A stretch of 64,000 nt of DNA from Pelomonas caseinilytica (GTDB lineage Bacteria > Pseudomonadota > Gammaproteobacteria > Burkholderiales > Burkholderiaceae_C), in contig NZ_JAJTWT010000006.1 in NCBI RefSeq assembly GCF_021353235.1, forward strand, positions 186,001 through 250,000. The letters run 5' to 3'. How positions within the stretch are numbered: position 1 is the first letter of the stretch; the number at the start of each line of letters is the position of its first letter. Position numbers and translations under genes: made by a program. A model generated the notes under the pieces. It had not been told where the DNA came from. It ran no database searches and saw only the letters and a program-made list of their open reading frames with translations. Shown piece by piece: positions 50,949 to 60,189 of this stretch.

Positions 50949-53900
50949 ATGCACCCCTTCCCGAGCACATCCTGAAGGCTCTTCAGACCGTTTCGCTCGA
51001 CGACAAATACGCCCTCGACCACGGCAAGGCCTTCATGAGCGGCGTGCAGGCCCTGGTGCGCCTGCCCATGCTGCAGCGCACGCGCGACGCGATGGCCGGG
51101 CTCAACACGGCCGGCTTCATCAGCGGCTACCGCGGCTCGCCGCTGGGTGGCTACGACCAGGCGCTGTGGGCGGCCAAGAAGCACCTGGCCAAGCAGAACA
51201 TCGTCTTCCAGCCGGGCGTCAACGAGGAACTCGGCGCCACGGCCGTCTGGGGCACGCAGCAGCTCGACCTCTTCCCCGAGAAGGCGAAGTTCGACGGCGT
51301 CTTCGGCCTCTGGTACGGCAAGGGCCCGGGCGTGGACCGCTGCATCGACGTCTTCAAGCACGCCAACATGGCGGGCACCAGCAAGCACGGCGGCGTGATC
51401 GCCATCGCCGGCGACGACCACATCGCCAAGAGCTCGACGGCCGCCCACCAGAGCGACCACGTCTTCAAGGCGGTGGGCTTCCCGACCTTCTTCCCGAGCA
51501 GCGTGCAGGACATCCTCGACATGGGCCTGCACGCCTTCGCAATGAGCCGCTTCTCCGGCCTCTGGGCGGGCATGAAGACCATCCAGGAGATCGTCGAGAG
51601 CTCGGCCTCCGTCAGCGTCGACCCCGACCGCGTCAACATCATCCTGCCCGAGGACTTCGTCATGCCCGAGGGCGGCCTGCACATCCGCTGGCCCGATCCG
51701 CCGCTCGAGCAGGAGTCGCGGATGATGAACTTCAAGTGGTATGCCGCGCTGGCCTACATCCGCGCCAACCGGCTGAACTACAACGTCATCGAGGGGCCGA
51801 ACGACCGCTTCGGCATCATCACCAGCGGCAAAGCCTTCAACGACACCCGCCAGGCCCTGCACGACCTGGGCCTGGACGATGCCACCTGCCGCCGCGTGGG
51901 CATCCGGCTGCACAAGGTCAACGTCGTCTGGCCCCTGGAGGCGCAGGTGGCGCGCGAGTTCGCCCAGGGCCTGCAGGAAATCCTCGTCGTCGAGGAGAAG
52001 CGCCAGATCATCGAGTACCAGGTCAAGGAGGAGCTCTACAACTGGCGCCCCGACGTGCGGCCCAACGTGCTCGGCAAGTTCGACGCCGGCGACGCCGAGG
52101 GCGGCGAGTGGAGCGTGCCCAACCCGAGCGACCACTGGCTGCTGCGCCCCCAGGCCGACCTCACGCCGGCCCTCATCGCCCGCGCCATCGCCAAGCGGCT
52201 GAAGAAGCTGGGCGTGGACAGCGACATCGTCGCTCGCCTGGACGCCCGCATGGCGGTCATCGACGCCAAGGAGGCCTCGCTCAAGGCCGAGGAGCAGACC
52301 GCCGGCGGCGCCGACCGCACGCCCTGGTTCTGCTCGGGCTGTCCGCACAACACCTCCACGCGCGTGCCCGAGGGCAGCCGCGCCGTGGGTGGCATCGGCT
52401 GCCACTACATGGTGACCTGGATGCCCGGCCGCAACACCGCCACCTTCACGCAGATGGGCGGCGAGGGCGTGCCCTGGGTGGGGCAGGCGCCGTTCACCAA
52501 CGAGAAGCACATCTTCAGCAACCTCGGCGATGGCACCTACTTCCACAGCGGCAGCCTGGCCATCCGCCAGAGCATCGCCGCGGGCGTCAACATCACCTAC
52601 AAGATCCTCTATAACGACGCCGTCGCCATGACCGGCGGCCAGCAGGTGGGCGAGCGGCCGGAGGGCCACACGGTCCTGCAGATCATGAACAGCGTGATCT
52701 CGGAAGGCGTGAAAAAGCTCGTCATCGTCACCGACGACCCGGCCAAGTACGAGGGCGTCGCCCTGGCCCCGGGCGTGACCGTGCACCACCGCGATGAGCT
52801 CGACGACATCCAGCGCCAGTTCCGCGAGATCGAAGGCACCACGGCCATCATCTACGACCAGACCTGCGCCACCGAGAAGCGCCGCCGCAGGAAGCGCGGC
52901 AAGCTGGTGGACCCGGCCAAGCGCGTCGTCATCAACGAGCTGGTCTGCGAGGGCTGCGGCGACTGCTCCATTCAGTCCAACTGCCTGTCGGTCGAGCCGC
53001 TGGAGACCGAGTTCGGCCGCAAGCGCCAGATCAACCAGAACACCTGCAACAAGGACTACTCCTGCGTGAAGGGCTTCTGCCCCAGCTTCGTCACCGTCGA
53101 GGGCGGCGAGCTGAAGAAGCCCAAGAAGGAAGGCCGCAAGAGCCCCTTCGACGCCGGCCTGCCGGCCCTGCCCATGCCCGTCGTGCCCGACGCCGACGAG
53201 GCCTGGGGCATCGTCGTGGCCGGTGTGGGCGGCACGGGCGTCATCACCATCGGCCAGTTGCTGGGCATGGCCGCCCACCTCGAAGGCAAGGGCGTCATCA
53301 CCCAGGACGCCGCGGGCCTGGCGCAGAAGGGTGGCGCGACCTGGAGCCACATCCAGATCGCCAACCGCCCCGAGGCCATCTACTGCACCAAGGTCGGCAC
53401 CGCCGAGGCCGACCTCGTCATCGCCTGCGACGCCATCGTGGCCGCCAACAAGACCACGCTGGCCGTCATGCGCGAGGGCCGCACCTTCGTGGCCCTCAAC
53501 ACCCACGGCTCGCCGACGGCCACGCTGGTCAACAACCCGGACTGGTCCTTCCCCGGCGCCGCCTGCGAGCAGGCCCTGGCCAAGGCCGTCGGCCAGCCAC
53601 ACCTGGGCGCCTTCGACGCCGAGGAGGTGGCCGTCAAGCTGCTGGGCGATTCGCTCTACACCAACCCGCTGATGCTGGGCTACGCCTGGCAGCAGGGCCG
53701 CGTGCCGCTGAGCTACGACGCCCTGATGCGTGCCATCGAGCTCAACGGCGTGCAGGTCGACAACAACAAGGCGGCCTTCGAGTGGGGCCGCCGCTGCGCG
53801 CATGACCTCAAGGGCGTGCAGGCCCTGTACGCGGCCCAGGCCGTCATCCAGCTCGTCAAGCGCCAGAGCGTGGACGAACTCGTCGCCAAGCGCGTGGACT

Positions 53901-54502
53901 TCCTCACCGGCTACCAGAACGCCGCCTATGCCGCCGAGTACAAGGCCTTCGTCGACAAGGTGCGCGCCGCCGAGGCCAAGGTCGGCGGCACGACCCGGCT
54001 GACCGAGGCCGTCGCCCGCTACCTGTTCAAGCTGATGGCCTACAAGGACGAGTACGAGGTCGCCCGCCTGCACACCCAGATGGGCTTCGACGAGAAGATC
54101 GCCGGCATGTTCGAGGGCGACTACAAGGTCGTCCACCACCTCGCACCGCCGCTCTTCGCCAAGAAGAACGCCAAGGGCGAGCTGGTCAAGCGCCCCTTCG
54201 GCGCCTGGGTCCGCCCGGCCTTCGGCCTGCTGGCGAAGATGAAGGGCCTGCGCGGCACGGCCTTCGACGTCTTCGGCCACACCGAGGAGCGCAGGATGGA
54301 GCGTTCCCTGATCGCCGAGTACCGTGCCAGCGTCGAAGCCATCCTCGCGCGCGGCCTCACGCCCGAGCGTTTGGCGCTGGCGGTGGACATCGCCCGCATC
54401 CCGGACGAGATCCGCGGCTACGGCCACGTGAAGGAGCGCCACCTCCATGCGGCCCGCACGAAGTGGGATGGGCTGATGGCGCAGTGGAGGGCGATGGCCT
54501 GA
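50945..54502 (+). CDS. Single-chain indolepyruvate:ferredoxin oxidoreductase
   Basis: The 1185-residue enzyme fuses the alpha and gamma/beta parts of 2-keto acid oxidoreductases. TPP-binding segments (LNTAGFISGYRGSPLGGYDQ) open the protein; FCSGCPHNTSTRVPEGS is near 461; a ferredoxin-like Cys cluster CEGCGDCSIQSNC plus NTCNKDYSCVKGFCPSF starts near 668; and the gamma domain GVGGTGVITIGQLLGMAA starts near 760. It oxidises indolepyruvate-type keto acids to acyl-CoA. AAGGAGG about 6 bases upstream and the ATGA overlap with the leader ORF fix the start. The divergent Lrp-type gene is the probable regulator. Confidence 0.94.
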   Translation: MNAPLPEHILKALQTVSLDDKYALDHGKAFMSGVQALVRLPMLQRTRDAMAGLNTAGFISGYRGSPLGGYDQALWAAKKHLAKQNIVFQPGVNEELGATAVWGTQQLDLFPEKAKFDGVFGLWYGKGPGVDRCIDVFKHANMAGTSKHGGVIAIAGDDHIAKSSTAAHQSDHVFKAVGFPTFFPSSVQDILDMGLHAFAMSRFSGLWAGMKTIQEIVESSASVSVDPDRVNIILPEDFVMPEGGLHIRWPDPPLEQESRMMNFKWYAALAYIRANRLNYNVIEGPNDRFGIITSGKAFNDTRQALHDLGLDDATCRRVGIRLHKVNVVWPLEAQVAREFAQGLQEILVVEEKRQIIEYQVKEELYNWRPDVRPNVLGKFDAGDAEGGEWSVPNPSDHWLLRPQADLTPALIARAIAKRLKKLGVDSDIVARLDARMAVIDAKEASLKAEEQTAGGADRTPWFCSGCPHNTSTRVPEGSRAVGGIGCHYMVTWMPGRNTATFTQMGGEGVPWVGQAPFTNEKHIFSNLGDGTYFHSGSLAIRQSIAAGVNITYKILYNDAVAMTGGQQVGERPEGHTVLQIMNSVISEGVKKLVIVTDDPAKYEGVALAPGVTVHHRDELDDIQRQFREIEGTTAIIYDQTCATEKRRRRKRGKLVDPAKRVVINELVCEGCGDCSIQSNCLSVEPLETEFGRKRQINQNTCNKDYSCVKGFCPSFVTVEGGELKKPKKEGRKSPFDAGLPALPMPVVPDADEAWGIVVAGVGGTGVITIGQLLGMAAHLEGKGVITQDAAGLAQKGGATWSHIQIANRPEAIYCTKVGTAEADLVIACDAIVAANKTTLAVMREGRTFVALNTHGSPTATLVNNPDWSFPGAACEQALAKAVGQPHLGAFDAEEVAVKLLGDSLYTNPLMLGYAWQQGRVPLSYDALMRAIELNGVQVDNNKAAFEWGRRCAHDLKGVQALYAAQAVIQLVKRQSVDELVAKRVDFLTGYQNAAYAAEYKAFVDKVRAAEAKVGGTTRLTEAVARYLFKLMAYKDEYEVARLHTQMGFDEKIAGMFEGDYKVVHHLAPPLFAKKNAKGELVKRPFGAWVRPAFGLLAKMKGLRGTAFDVFGHTEERRMERSLIAEYRASVEAILARGLTPERLALAVDIARIPDEIRGYGHVKERHLHAARTKWDGLMAQWRAMA

Positions 54503-54515
54503 AGGCCGGGGCCGA

Positions 54516-55205
54516 TCAGTAGCCGGCCTGCTGGGCCGCCTGCTGGACGGCGGCATTGACGGCGCGGACCATGGATTCGGCCAATCCGCCCTGCGGCACC
54601 TTCTTCAGGACTTCGTTGAAATACCCGTCGCCGCCGGCCAGTTCGACGCCGGCCCTGGAGACCAGGGCCAGCCTGGTCGCCGCCATGAGTTGAGCCTCAC
54701 GTTGGTAGCGCGACACGACCCCCGCGCCGGCATCACCGACGAAATCCATCTGGAGGGCCGCGACGACGAACACGGCATCGACCTCCGACCGCGCGGCGAG
54801 ATCCGGTAGCAGTGACTCGATCCGGCCGATGTCGGTCTGCCGCTTCAGGCGCAGAGCAGGCTTGTCCTGCAGCACCGCGCGGATGGCGCTCGCTTCGGCC
54901 ACGGGCTTGACCTGCCACTGCGGACGGCCGGTCTGCAGGCGCGAGCGGATCGTGCTCTCGATTGCTTCGGCCAGCTTGCCCTCGGTCTTGATCGGTCTGT
55001 AGCTGTTGTTGAACACCGTGAGGCCGATCGACGCATAGGGCGGTTCTTCGCCAAGCAGCGACAGAATCGCCACGCTGCGAATTTGCTGATCGGCCCCTGG
55101 TTTGACCGGCCCCCCGGCGCAAGCCGAGAGTCCCAGCGCCGCAATGCTGGCGAGCATCGAGCGGCGCTTCATGCCGCGGGTTTCCATTTGGATGTCGGTC
55201 CGCAT
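54516..55205 (-). CDS. Envelope lipoprotein of unknown function
   Basis: A 229-residue protein with a lipobox (MLASIAALGLSACAGG, Cys near 29). The mature part contains VAILSLLGEEPPYASIGLTV, AIESTIRSRLQ, VDAVFVVAALQMDFVGDAG and a C-terminal Ala/Gln helix. AGGAGG about 11 bases upstream supports the start at 55205; a start at 55172 would give a more usual signal length. GC appears lower by eye than in the flanking genes. No family recognised. Confidence 0.72.
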   Translation of the reverse strand: MRTDIQMETRGMKRRSMLASIAALGLSACAGGPVKPGADQQIRSVAILSLLGEEPPYASIGLTVFNNSYRPIKTEGKLAEAIESTIRSRLQTGRPQWQVKPVAEASAIRAVLQDKPALRLKRQTDIGRIESLLPDLAARSEVDAVFVVAALQMDFVGDAGAGVVSRYQREAQLMAATRLALVSRAGVELAGGDGYFNEVLKKVPQGGLAESMVRAVNAAVQQAAQQAGY

Positions 55206-55400
55206 CTCTCGTTACTCCTCCTTTGCTAAGGGCGATGGTAGCCACCTGGGCCGTGGGTTACGCTCACCGTCCTGGCCGCCTACCTCGCCGTCATGTGCCA
55301 CGACGTGCACGAGATGCTTGCCTCCGCGGCGGCCTGAGCTTCGCGGTACGCGCAGGCAGGCCGGCCTAGACTGGGCCATGGCTTATGTCCTTCCGCTGCG

Positions 55401-56300
55401 GTGAACCCGCGCCACCTCTGGCCGGGCGTGCTGCTGGCCGTGCTGGGCGCCATCGGCTTTTCCGGCAAGGCCATCATCGTCAAGCTGGCCTACCGGCATG
55501 GCGTCGATGCCGTCACCCTGCTGATGTGGCGCATGCTGCTGGCACTGCCGCTGTTCCTGGCGCTGGCGGCCTGGGCCGGCCGGGGCCAGCCGCGGCTGAC
55601 CGGGCGGGACTGGCGCGACATCGCCGTGCTCGGCTTCACCGGCTACTACCTCGCCAGCTTCCTGGACTTCGCCGGCCTGGCCTACATCTCGGCCAGCCTC
55701 GAGCGCCTCATCCTCTATCTCAACCCGACCCTGGTGCTGCTGATCTCGGTCGCCTTCTTCCACCACCGGCTGCAGCGCCGGCAACTGGTGGCGATGGCGG
55801 TCAGTTATGCCGGCGTCGTCGCGGTCTTCGCCCACGAGCTGCATTTCGAAGGCACGCAAACCGCCCTCGGGGCGGCCCTGGTGTTCGGCAGCGCGGTCAG
55901 CTATGCCATCTACCTGGCGCTGTCGGGCCGCGTCGTCCAGCGCCTGGGTGCCCTGCGCCTGACCGGCCTGGCCAGCAGCGTGGCCTGCGGTCTGTGCATG
56001 GCGCAGTTCGCGCTGCTCAGGCCGCTGTCGGCGGCCTGGGTGCCCGAGCCCGTGTTGTGGCTGTCGCTGCTGAATGCGACGGCCTGCACGGTCGCTCCGG
56101 TGCTCATGCTGATGCTGGCCATCGCCCGCATCGGCGCGCCGCTGTCGGCCCAGGTGGGCATGGTCGGCCCGATGAGCACCATCGTCATGGGCTGGCTCCT
56201 GCTCGGCGAGCCGATGAACGCCTGGATCGCCGTCGGCACGGTGCTGGTGCTGTCGGGCGTCTTCCTGGTCGGCGGCGGCCGGGCCAGGGCGCCGCGCTGA
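55401..56300 (+). CDS. DMT family (EamA) transporter
   Basis: The 299-residue protein starts at GTG and has ten membrane segments in two EamA repeats (LLAVLGAIGFSGKAIIVKLA, then SAVSYAIYLALSGRV and GMVGPMSTIVMGWLLLGEP). Substrate unknown. The 195 bases before it, up to the divergent lipoprotein gene, hold no other convincing gene. Confidence 0.9.
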   Translation: MNPRHLWPGVLLAVLGAIGFSGKAIIVKLAYRHGVDAVTLLMWRMLLALPLFLALAAWAGRGQPRLTGRDWRDIAVLGFTGYYLASFLDFAGLAYISASLERLILYLNPTLVLLISVAFFHHRLQRRQLVAMAVSYAGVVAVFAHELHFEGTQTALGAALVFGSAVSYAIYLALSGRVVQRLGALRLTGLASSVACGLCMAQFALLRPLSAAWVPEPVLWLSLLNATACTVAPVLMLMLAIARIGAPLSAQVGMVGPMSTIVMGWLLLGEPMNAWIAVGTVLVLSGVFLVGGGRARAPR

Positions 56301-56402
56301 ACGGGATTGACCTGTTACAGGCAGCGGCGTTCAAAATCGCTGAACATTGGCGACAAGGGCAATGAACCGAAGCCCCGCCCACGAGGAACACACTCCCTAC
56401 CC

Positions 56403-56942
56403 ATGATGAGCCCTGCCGACCGCTATTCGCCCTTCGCCATCGTGCTGCATTGGCTGCTGGCCATCACCATCGTCGGCGCCTTCGGCCTGGGCCTGTACAT
56501 GTCGGACCTGCCGTTCTCGCCGTCGCGCATCAAGCTCTACAACTGGCACAAGTGGGCGGGCGTCACCATCCTGGCGCTGTCGGCCCTGCGCCTGCTGTGG
56601 CGCCTGGCCCACCGGCCGCCGGCCGACCTGCCCATGCCGGTCTGGCAGGCCCGCGCTGCCCATGCGGTGCACGGGTTGCTCTACCTGGCCTTCTTCGCCG
56701 TCCCGCTGACGGGTTGGGCGATGAGTTCGGCCAAGGGCTTCCCCGTCGTCTGGTTCGGCGTGCTGCCGCTGCCCGACTTCGTGCCCAAGGACCACGACCT
56801 GGGCGAACTGCTCGAGGAAGTGCATGCCGCCCTGGCCTGGGGGCTGGCCGTGCTCGTGCTGGCCCACGTGGCCGGCGCCCTCAAGCACCATTTCGTCGAC
56901 CGTGACGGCCTGCTTCAGCGCATGTCGCTGCGCCGCACCTGA
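56403..56942 (+). CDS. Cytochrome b561 family protein
   Basis: The 179-residue protein has four membrane segments with the haem His positions of bacterial cytochrome b561: FAIVLHWLLAITIVGAFGL, LYNWHKWAGVTILAL, AAHAVHGLLYLAFFAV and VHAALAWGLAVLVLAHVAGALKHHF. It transfers electrons in the inner membrane, probably with quinol. It heads an operon with two YceI proteins (gap 7 bases), as yceJ does with yceI in enterics. Confidence 0.93.
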   Translation: MMSPADRYSPFAIVLHWLLAITIVGAFGLGLYMSDLPFSPSRIKLYNWHKWAGVTILALSALRLLWRLAHRPPADLPMPVWQARAAHAVHGLLYLAFFAVPLTGWAMSSAKGFPVVWFGVLPLPDFVPKDHDLGELLEEVHAALAWGLAVLVLAHVAGALKHHFVDRDGLLQRMSLRRT

Positions 56943-56949
56943 CCTTCGG

Positions 56950-57492
56950 ATGACCGCCATGCTCAAACCCCTCTCCGCCCTCCTGCTCGCTGCGGCCTGC
57001 GTCTGTGCCCCGGCGGCCACGCTGCAGCCCGACAAGAGCGACCTCGCCTTCACCTTCAAGCAGATGGGTGTGCCCGTCGACGGCAAGTTCAAGAAATTCG
57101 ACGCCCAGCTCGACTTCGACCCCAAGAAGCCGGAGGCCGGGCACATCGCCTTCACGGTCGACCTCGGCAGCGTGTCCCTCGGCGACCCAAGCTTCGACCA
57201 TGAGCTGGCCGGCGCCCCGTGGTTCGACACCAAGCGCAATGGCAAGGCCACCTTCGTGTCCAGCGGCATCAAGGCCACCGGTGCCGGCAAGTACGACGTG
57301 GCCGGCAAGCTCACCATCAAGGGTTCTAGCCGCGACATCGTCGTGCCCATCACGCTGGCCGCCGGCGTCGCCACGGGCAGCGTGCCCATCAAGCGCCTGG
57401 ACTTCAAGATCGGTGACGGCGAATGGGCCGACACCTCGGTCGTCGCCAACGACGTGACCGTCAAGTTCAAGCTGGCCTTCTCGGGCCTTTGA
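56950..57492 (+). CDS. Periplasmic YceI family protein 1
   Basis: The 180-residue protein has a signal peptide (LKPLSALLLAAACVCAPAA) and the YceI lipocalin-like barrel: LQPDKSDLAFTFKQMGVPVD, DFDPKKPEAGHIAFTVDL, APWFDTKRNGKATFVSSGI and LTIKGSSRDIVVPITL. YceI proteins bind polyisoprenoids in the periplasm. An in-frame ATG three codons later is an equally possible start. Confidence 0.92.
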   Translation: MTAMLKPLSALLLAAACVCAPAATLQPDKSDLAFTFKQMGVPVDGKFKKFDAQLDFDPKKPEAGHIAFTVDLGSVSLGDPSFDHELAGAPWFDTKRNGKATFVSSGIKATGAGKYDVAGKLTIKGSSRDIVVPITLAAGVATGSVPIKRLDFKIGDGEWADTSVVANDVTVKFKLAFSGL

Positions 57493-57535
57493 GTTGTTCC
57501 TTCCCCTTTCCTTCCCACCACCGGAGACCTGACCG

Positions 57536-58102
57536 ATGAAGACTTCCCTGCTGCTCGCCGCCCTGCTCGCCGCTGCCGGCGCCGCCCAGGCCCAGAGCGC
57601 CACCTACGCGATCGACCCGACGCACACCACCGTGTTCTTCGAGGCCAAGCATTTCGGCACCAGCACCAACCGCGGCCGCTGGGACAAGAAGGAAGGCAGC
57701 ATCACGCTGGACAAGGCGGCCAAGACCGGCAAGGTCGACGTCACCCTCGACATGAACTCCATCTCCAGCGGCGTGCCGGGCTTCGACCGCCACCTCAAGA
57801 GCAACGACTTCTTCGCTGCCGAGCAGTTCCCGACGGCCAAATTCGTAGGCGACAAGTTCAACTTCAACGGCGACAAGCTGGCCAGCGTCACGGGCGAGCT
57901 GACGCTGCGCGGCAAGACCAACCCGGTCACGCTGACGGCCACCAGCTTCAACTGCTACGAGAACCCCATGCTCAAGCGTGAGGTCTGCGGCGGCGACTTC
58001 GAGACCACCATCCAGCGCAGCCAGTGGGGTGTGAACTACGGCCTGCCGGGCATTCCGGACAGCGTGCGCATCGTCATCCAGGTCGAGGCCGTCAAGCAGT
58101 AA
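57536..58102 (+). CDS. Periplasmic YceI family protein 2
   Basis: The 188-residue protein has a clear signal peptide ending in AQA and a YceI domain: ATYAIDPTHTTVFFEAKHFG, DVTLDMNSISSGVPGFDRHL, FAAEQFPTAKFVGD and ELTLRGKTNPVTLTA. It contains two Cys (NCYENP, EVCGGDF) that could form a disulfide. It is the third gene of the cytochrome b561 operon and is followed by a good terminator. Confidence 0.94.
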   Translation: MKTSLLLAALLAAAGAAQAQSATYAIDPTHTTVFFEAKHFGTSTNRGRWDKKEGSITLDKAAKTGKVDVTLDMNSISSGVPGFDRHLKSNDFFAAEQFPTAKFVGDKFNFNGDKLASVTGELTLRGKTNPVTLTATSFNCYENPMLKREVCGGDFETTIQRSQWGVNYGLPGIPDSVRIVIQVEAVKQ

Positions 58103-58120
58103 GCCTCGCCCTCCCGGCCC

Positions 58121-58145
58121 AAAGCCCGCCTCGGCGGGCTTTTTG
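58121..58145 (+). terminator. Intrinsic terminator after the YceI operon
   Basis: AAAGCCCGCC-TC-GGCGGGCTTTTT forms a strong hairpin followed by T residues, 19 bases after the stop of the second yceI-like gene. Confidence 0.92.
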
Positions 58146-58323
58146 CTGCCCGCGCGGGTGCGAGCCGTGAGATATCACCGGGGCGCGCCAGCCGCCGTCA
58201 TTTCCGGCGCGCGGCCTGTCGCCCGCCGCTGCAGTTCGTCCCCCGCGCCGGCCGGCGCGTCGCGCCGGCTCCGCGCCGGCCCGAGGCCTTGCGTACAGTG
58301 GCTTCCAACGACGATCCCCTGCC

Positions 58324-59772
58324 ATGAGACCCTCCTTCACCCCCAGCCCCCAGCAAAAGCTCTGGATCGAGCGCTGGCAGCGCTTTGCCGCCACCGCGGT
58401 GCGCTACTTCCACGTCTACGCGGGCTGGCTGGTGGGCATCAGCTGGAAGCGCTTCGTGCTGCTGTCGCTGGCGCTGCTCATCGGCGTGAACGTGCTGAAG
58501 AACCTGCCGCCCTTCACCTGGCGCATCAGCGAGACGATCGAGGAGCCGGACAACGGCGTGGCTGCCGCCCGCAAGGCGGCCGAGCAGGCCCGCAAGGCCG
58601 CCGAGCAGGCCCGCAAGCTCGCCAGCAAGCAGAGCAGCAAGGCCAAGACCGGCGGCGAGGCCGGCATCCACTACGAGATCAAAGTCGACGAGCGCGGTGT
58701 TCGCATCCAGCCGGTGCGCCCGGCGGCCTCGGCCGCCAGCGCCGCCGATGGCGAGGACGGCGAGGCCAAGGCCGATGACGCCCCGTCCATCGCCATCGAC
58801 TTCCCCAAGAGCACCCGCCCCGAGGATGTGCGCGCCGCCATCGAGCAGGCCAAGGAACAGCTCGGCCAGCTCAAGCGCGAGGCCGAGGCCGTCAAGGAGG
58901 CGCAGGACGCCGCGACCGAGGCCCAGCAGGCGCTGCAGGAGGCCGCCGAGGAGGTGGCCAACGAGACGCTCCAGAGCCGCCGCCGCGTGACCAGCGTGCG
59001 CCTGGGCGATTCGCTCGCCGACCTCGCCGTCCTCTGGATCATCGCCTCCGCCGTCATCAAGGCCATGTACAAGGGCCGCATCCAGGCCGAGGTCAAGGCC
59101 GCGCAGGCCGCGGAGACGGCGGAGGCCGAGAGCCTGAAGCGCCAGGTCGTCGAGGCCCGCATGGCCGCCATGCAGGCCCAGGTCGAGCCGCACTTCCTGT
59201 TCAACACGCTGGCCAGCATCGACCACCTGATCGAGACCGACCCGCCACGCGCCAGCCAGATGCAGCGCAACCTCATCGCCCTGCTGCGCGCCTCCATGCC
59301 CACCATGCGCGAGGCCAACGCCAACGGCGCCGTGCGCGACCTCGGCCGCGAGCTGGCCGTCATCCGCCCCTACCTCGAGATCCTCAAGGTGCGCATGGAA
59401 GAGCGGCTGCAGACCGAGATCGACGTGCCCGAGGGCCTGCTGTCCGCCGAGTTCCCGCCCATGATGATCCAGGGCCTGGTGGAGAACGCCATCAAGCACG
59501 GCCTGGAGCCCAAGGCCGAAGGCGGCAAGTTGACCGTCAAGGCCGAGATCGTGCACGGCAAGCTCGCCGTCACGGTGGCCGACACGGGCCTGGGCTTCGG
59601 CCGGGCCGCCACCTCGGGCACCGGCGTGGGCCTGGCCAACATCCGTGAACGCCTGCAGCTGCTGCATGGCAACAAGGCCAGCGTCACCGTCACCGAGAAC
59701 CAACCCAGCGGCACGGTCGTCACCATCACCGTGCCCTACCGCAGCCGCAACGACGAAGGAGCCGCAGCATGA
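58324..59772 (+). CDS. LytS/YehU-type sensor histidine kinase
   Basis: The 482-residue kinase has TM1 (about 43-60), a periplasmic or linker region rich in Ala/Lys/Glu coiled coil (about 80-215, including KAAEQARKAAEQARK), TM2 (about 231-248), a His_kinase domain with VEPHFLFNTLASIDHL (phospho-His 290) and an HATPase with QGLVENAIKHGLEP and DTGLGFG. It lacks the 5TM-LytS sensor. It is coupled by ATGA to a small membrane protein and then to the LytTR regulator. Confidence 0.94.
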   Translation: MRPSFTPSPQQKLWIERWQRFAATAVRYFHVYAGWLVGISWKRFVLLSLALLIGVNVLKNLPPFTWRISETIEEPDNGVAAARKAAEQARKAAEQARKLASKQSSKAKTGGEAGIHYEIKVDERGVRIQPVRPAASAASAADGEDGEAKADDAPSIAIDFPKSTRPEDVRAAIEQAKEQLGQLKREAEAVKEAQDAATEAQQALQEAAEEVANETLQSRRRVTSVRLGDSLADLAVLWIIASAVIKAMYKGRIQAEVKAAQAAETAEAESLKRQVVEARMAAMQAQVEPHFLFNTLASIDHLIETDPPRASQMQRNLIALLRASMPTMREANANGAVRDLGRELAVIRPYLEILKVRMEERLQTEIDVPEGLLSAEFPPMMIQGLVENAIKHGLEPKAEGGKLTVKAEIVHGKLAVTVADTGLGFGRAATSGTGVGLANIRERLQLLHGNKASVTVTENQPSGTVVTITVPYRSRNDEGAAA

Positions 59773-60173
59773 AGACCCTGTTCAAGATCCTGTTCATCGG
59801 CACCGCCCTGATGGTGCTGGCCGCGATGTTCGGCGGCTTCGCGCTGCTGCACCACCACGGCGGCTCCGACCTGCACGTCGTGCTCGACGACGGTGAGTTC
59901 TTCCTCGGTGGCAGCGACTTCGGCGACTGGCTGGGTGCCAGCATCGGCCTCTTCGTGGCCGGCATCGTCTGCGTCATCGTCGTGCCGCTGGTGCTGCTGC
60001 TGGGCGTGGCCCTGCCGCTGCTCATCGTGGGCGGCGTGCTGGCCTTGATGGTGGCCTGCGTGCTCGGCGTGGGCGCCGTCCTCGGCTCGCCGCTGATCCT
60101 GCTCGGCCTGCTGCTCTTCGTGGTGCTGCGCAACCGCCGCCGTTCGATGGCCGCCCAATCGAGCGCAGTCTGA
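59769..60173 (+). CDS. Small membrane protein between kinase and response regulator
   Basis: A 134-residue protein with about three membrane segments (LFKILFIGTALMVLAAMFGG, IGLFVAGIVCVIVVPLVLLL, LALMVACVLGVGAVLGSPLI) and a loop HHHGGSDLHVVLDDGEFF. No family recognised. Translation is coupled to the kinase by ATGA (59769-59772) and the regulator starts 16 bases later, so it is likely an accessory part of the signalling system, for example sensing or modulating the kinase. Confidence 0.8.
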   Translation: MKTLFKILFIGTALMVLAAMFGGFALLHHHGGSDLHVVLDDGEFFLGGSDFGDWLGASIGLFVAGIVCVIVVPLVLLLGVALPLLIVGGVLALMVACVLGVGAVLGSPLILLGLLLFVVLRNRRRSMAAQSSAV

Positions 60174-60189
60174 ACTAGCATCCGCGGCC

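Noticed and set aside
50615..54556. 1313-codon frame antisense to the indolepyruvate oxidoreductase
   Set aside because: Composition is that of a mirror frame and the sense gene has clear TPP and Fe-S motifs.
55263..55337. Short frame reading WVTLTVLAAYLAVMCHDVHE
   Set aside because: It follows a stop codon and has no usable start before most of its length, so it is at best a gene remnant.
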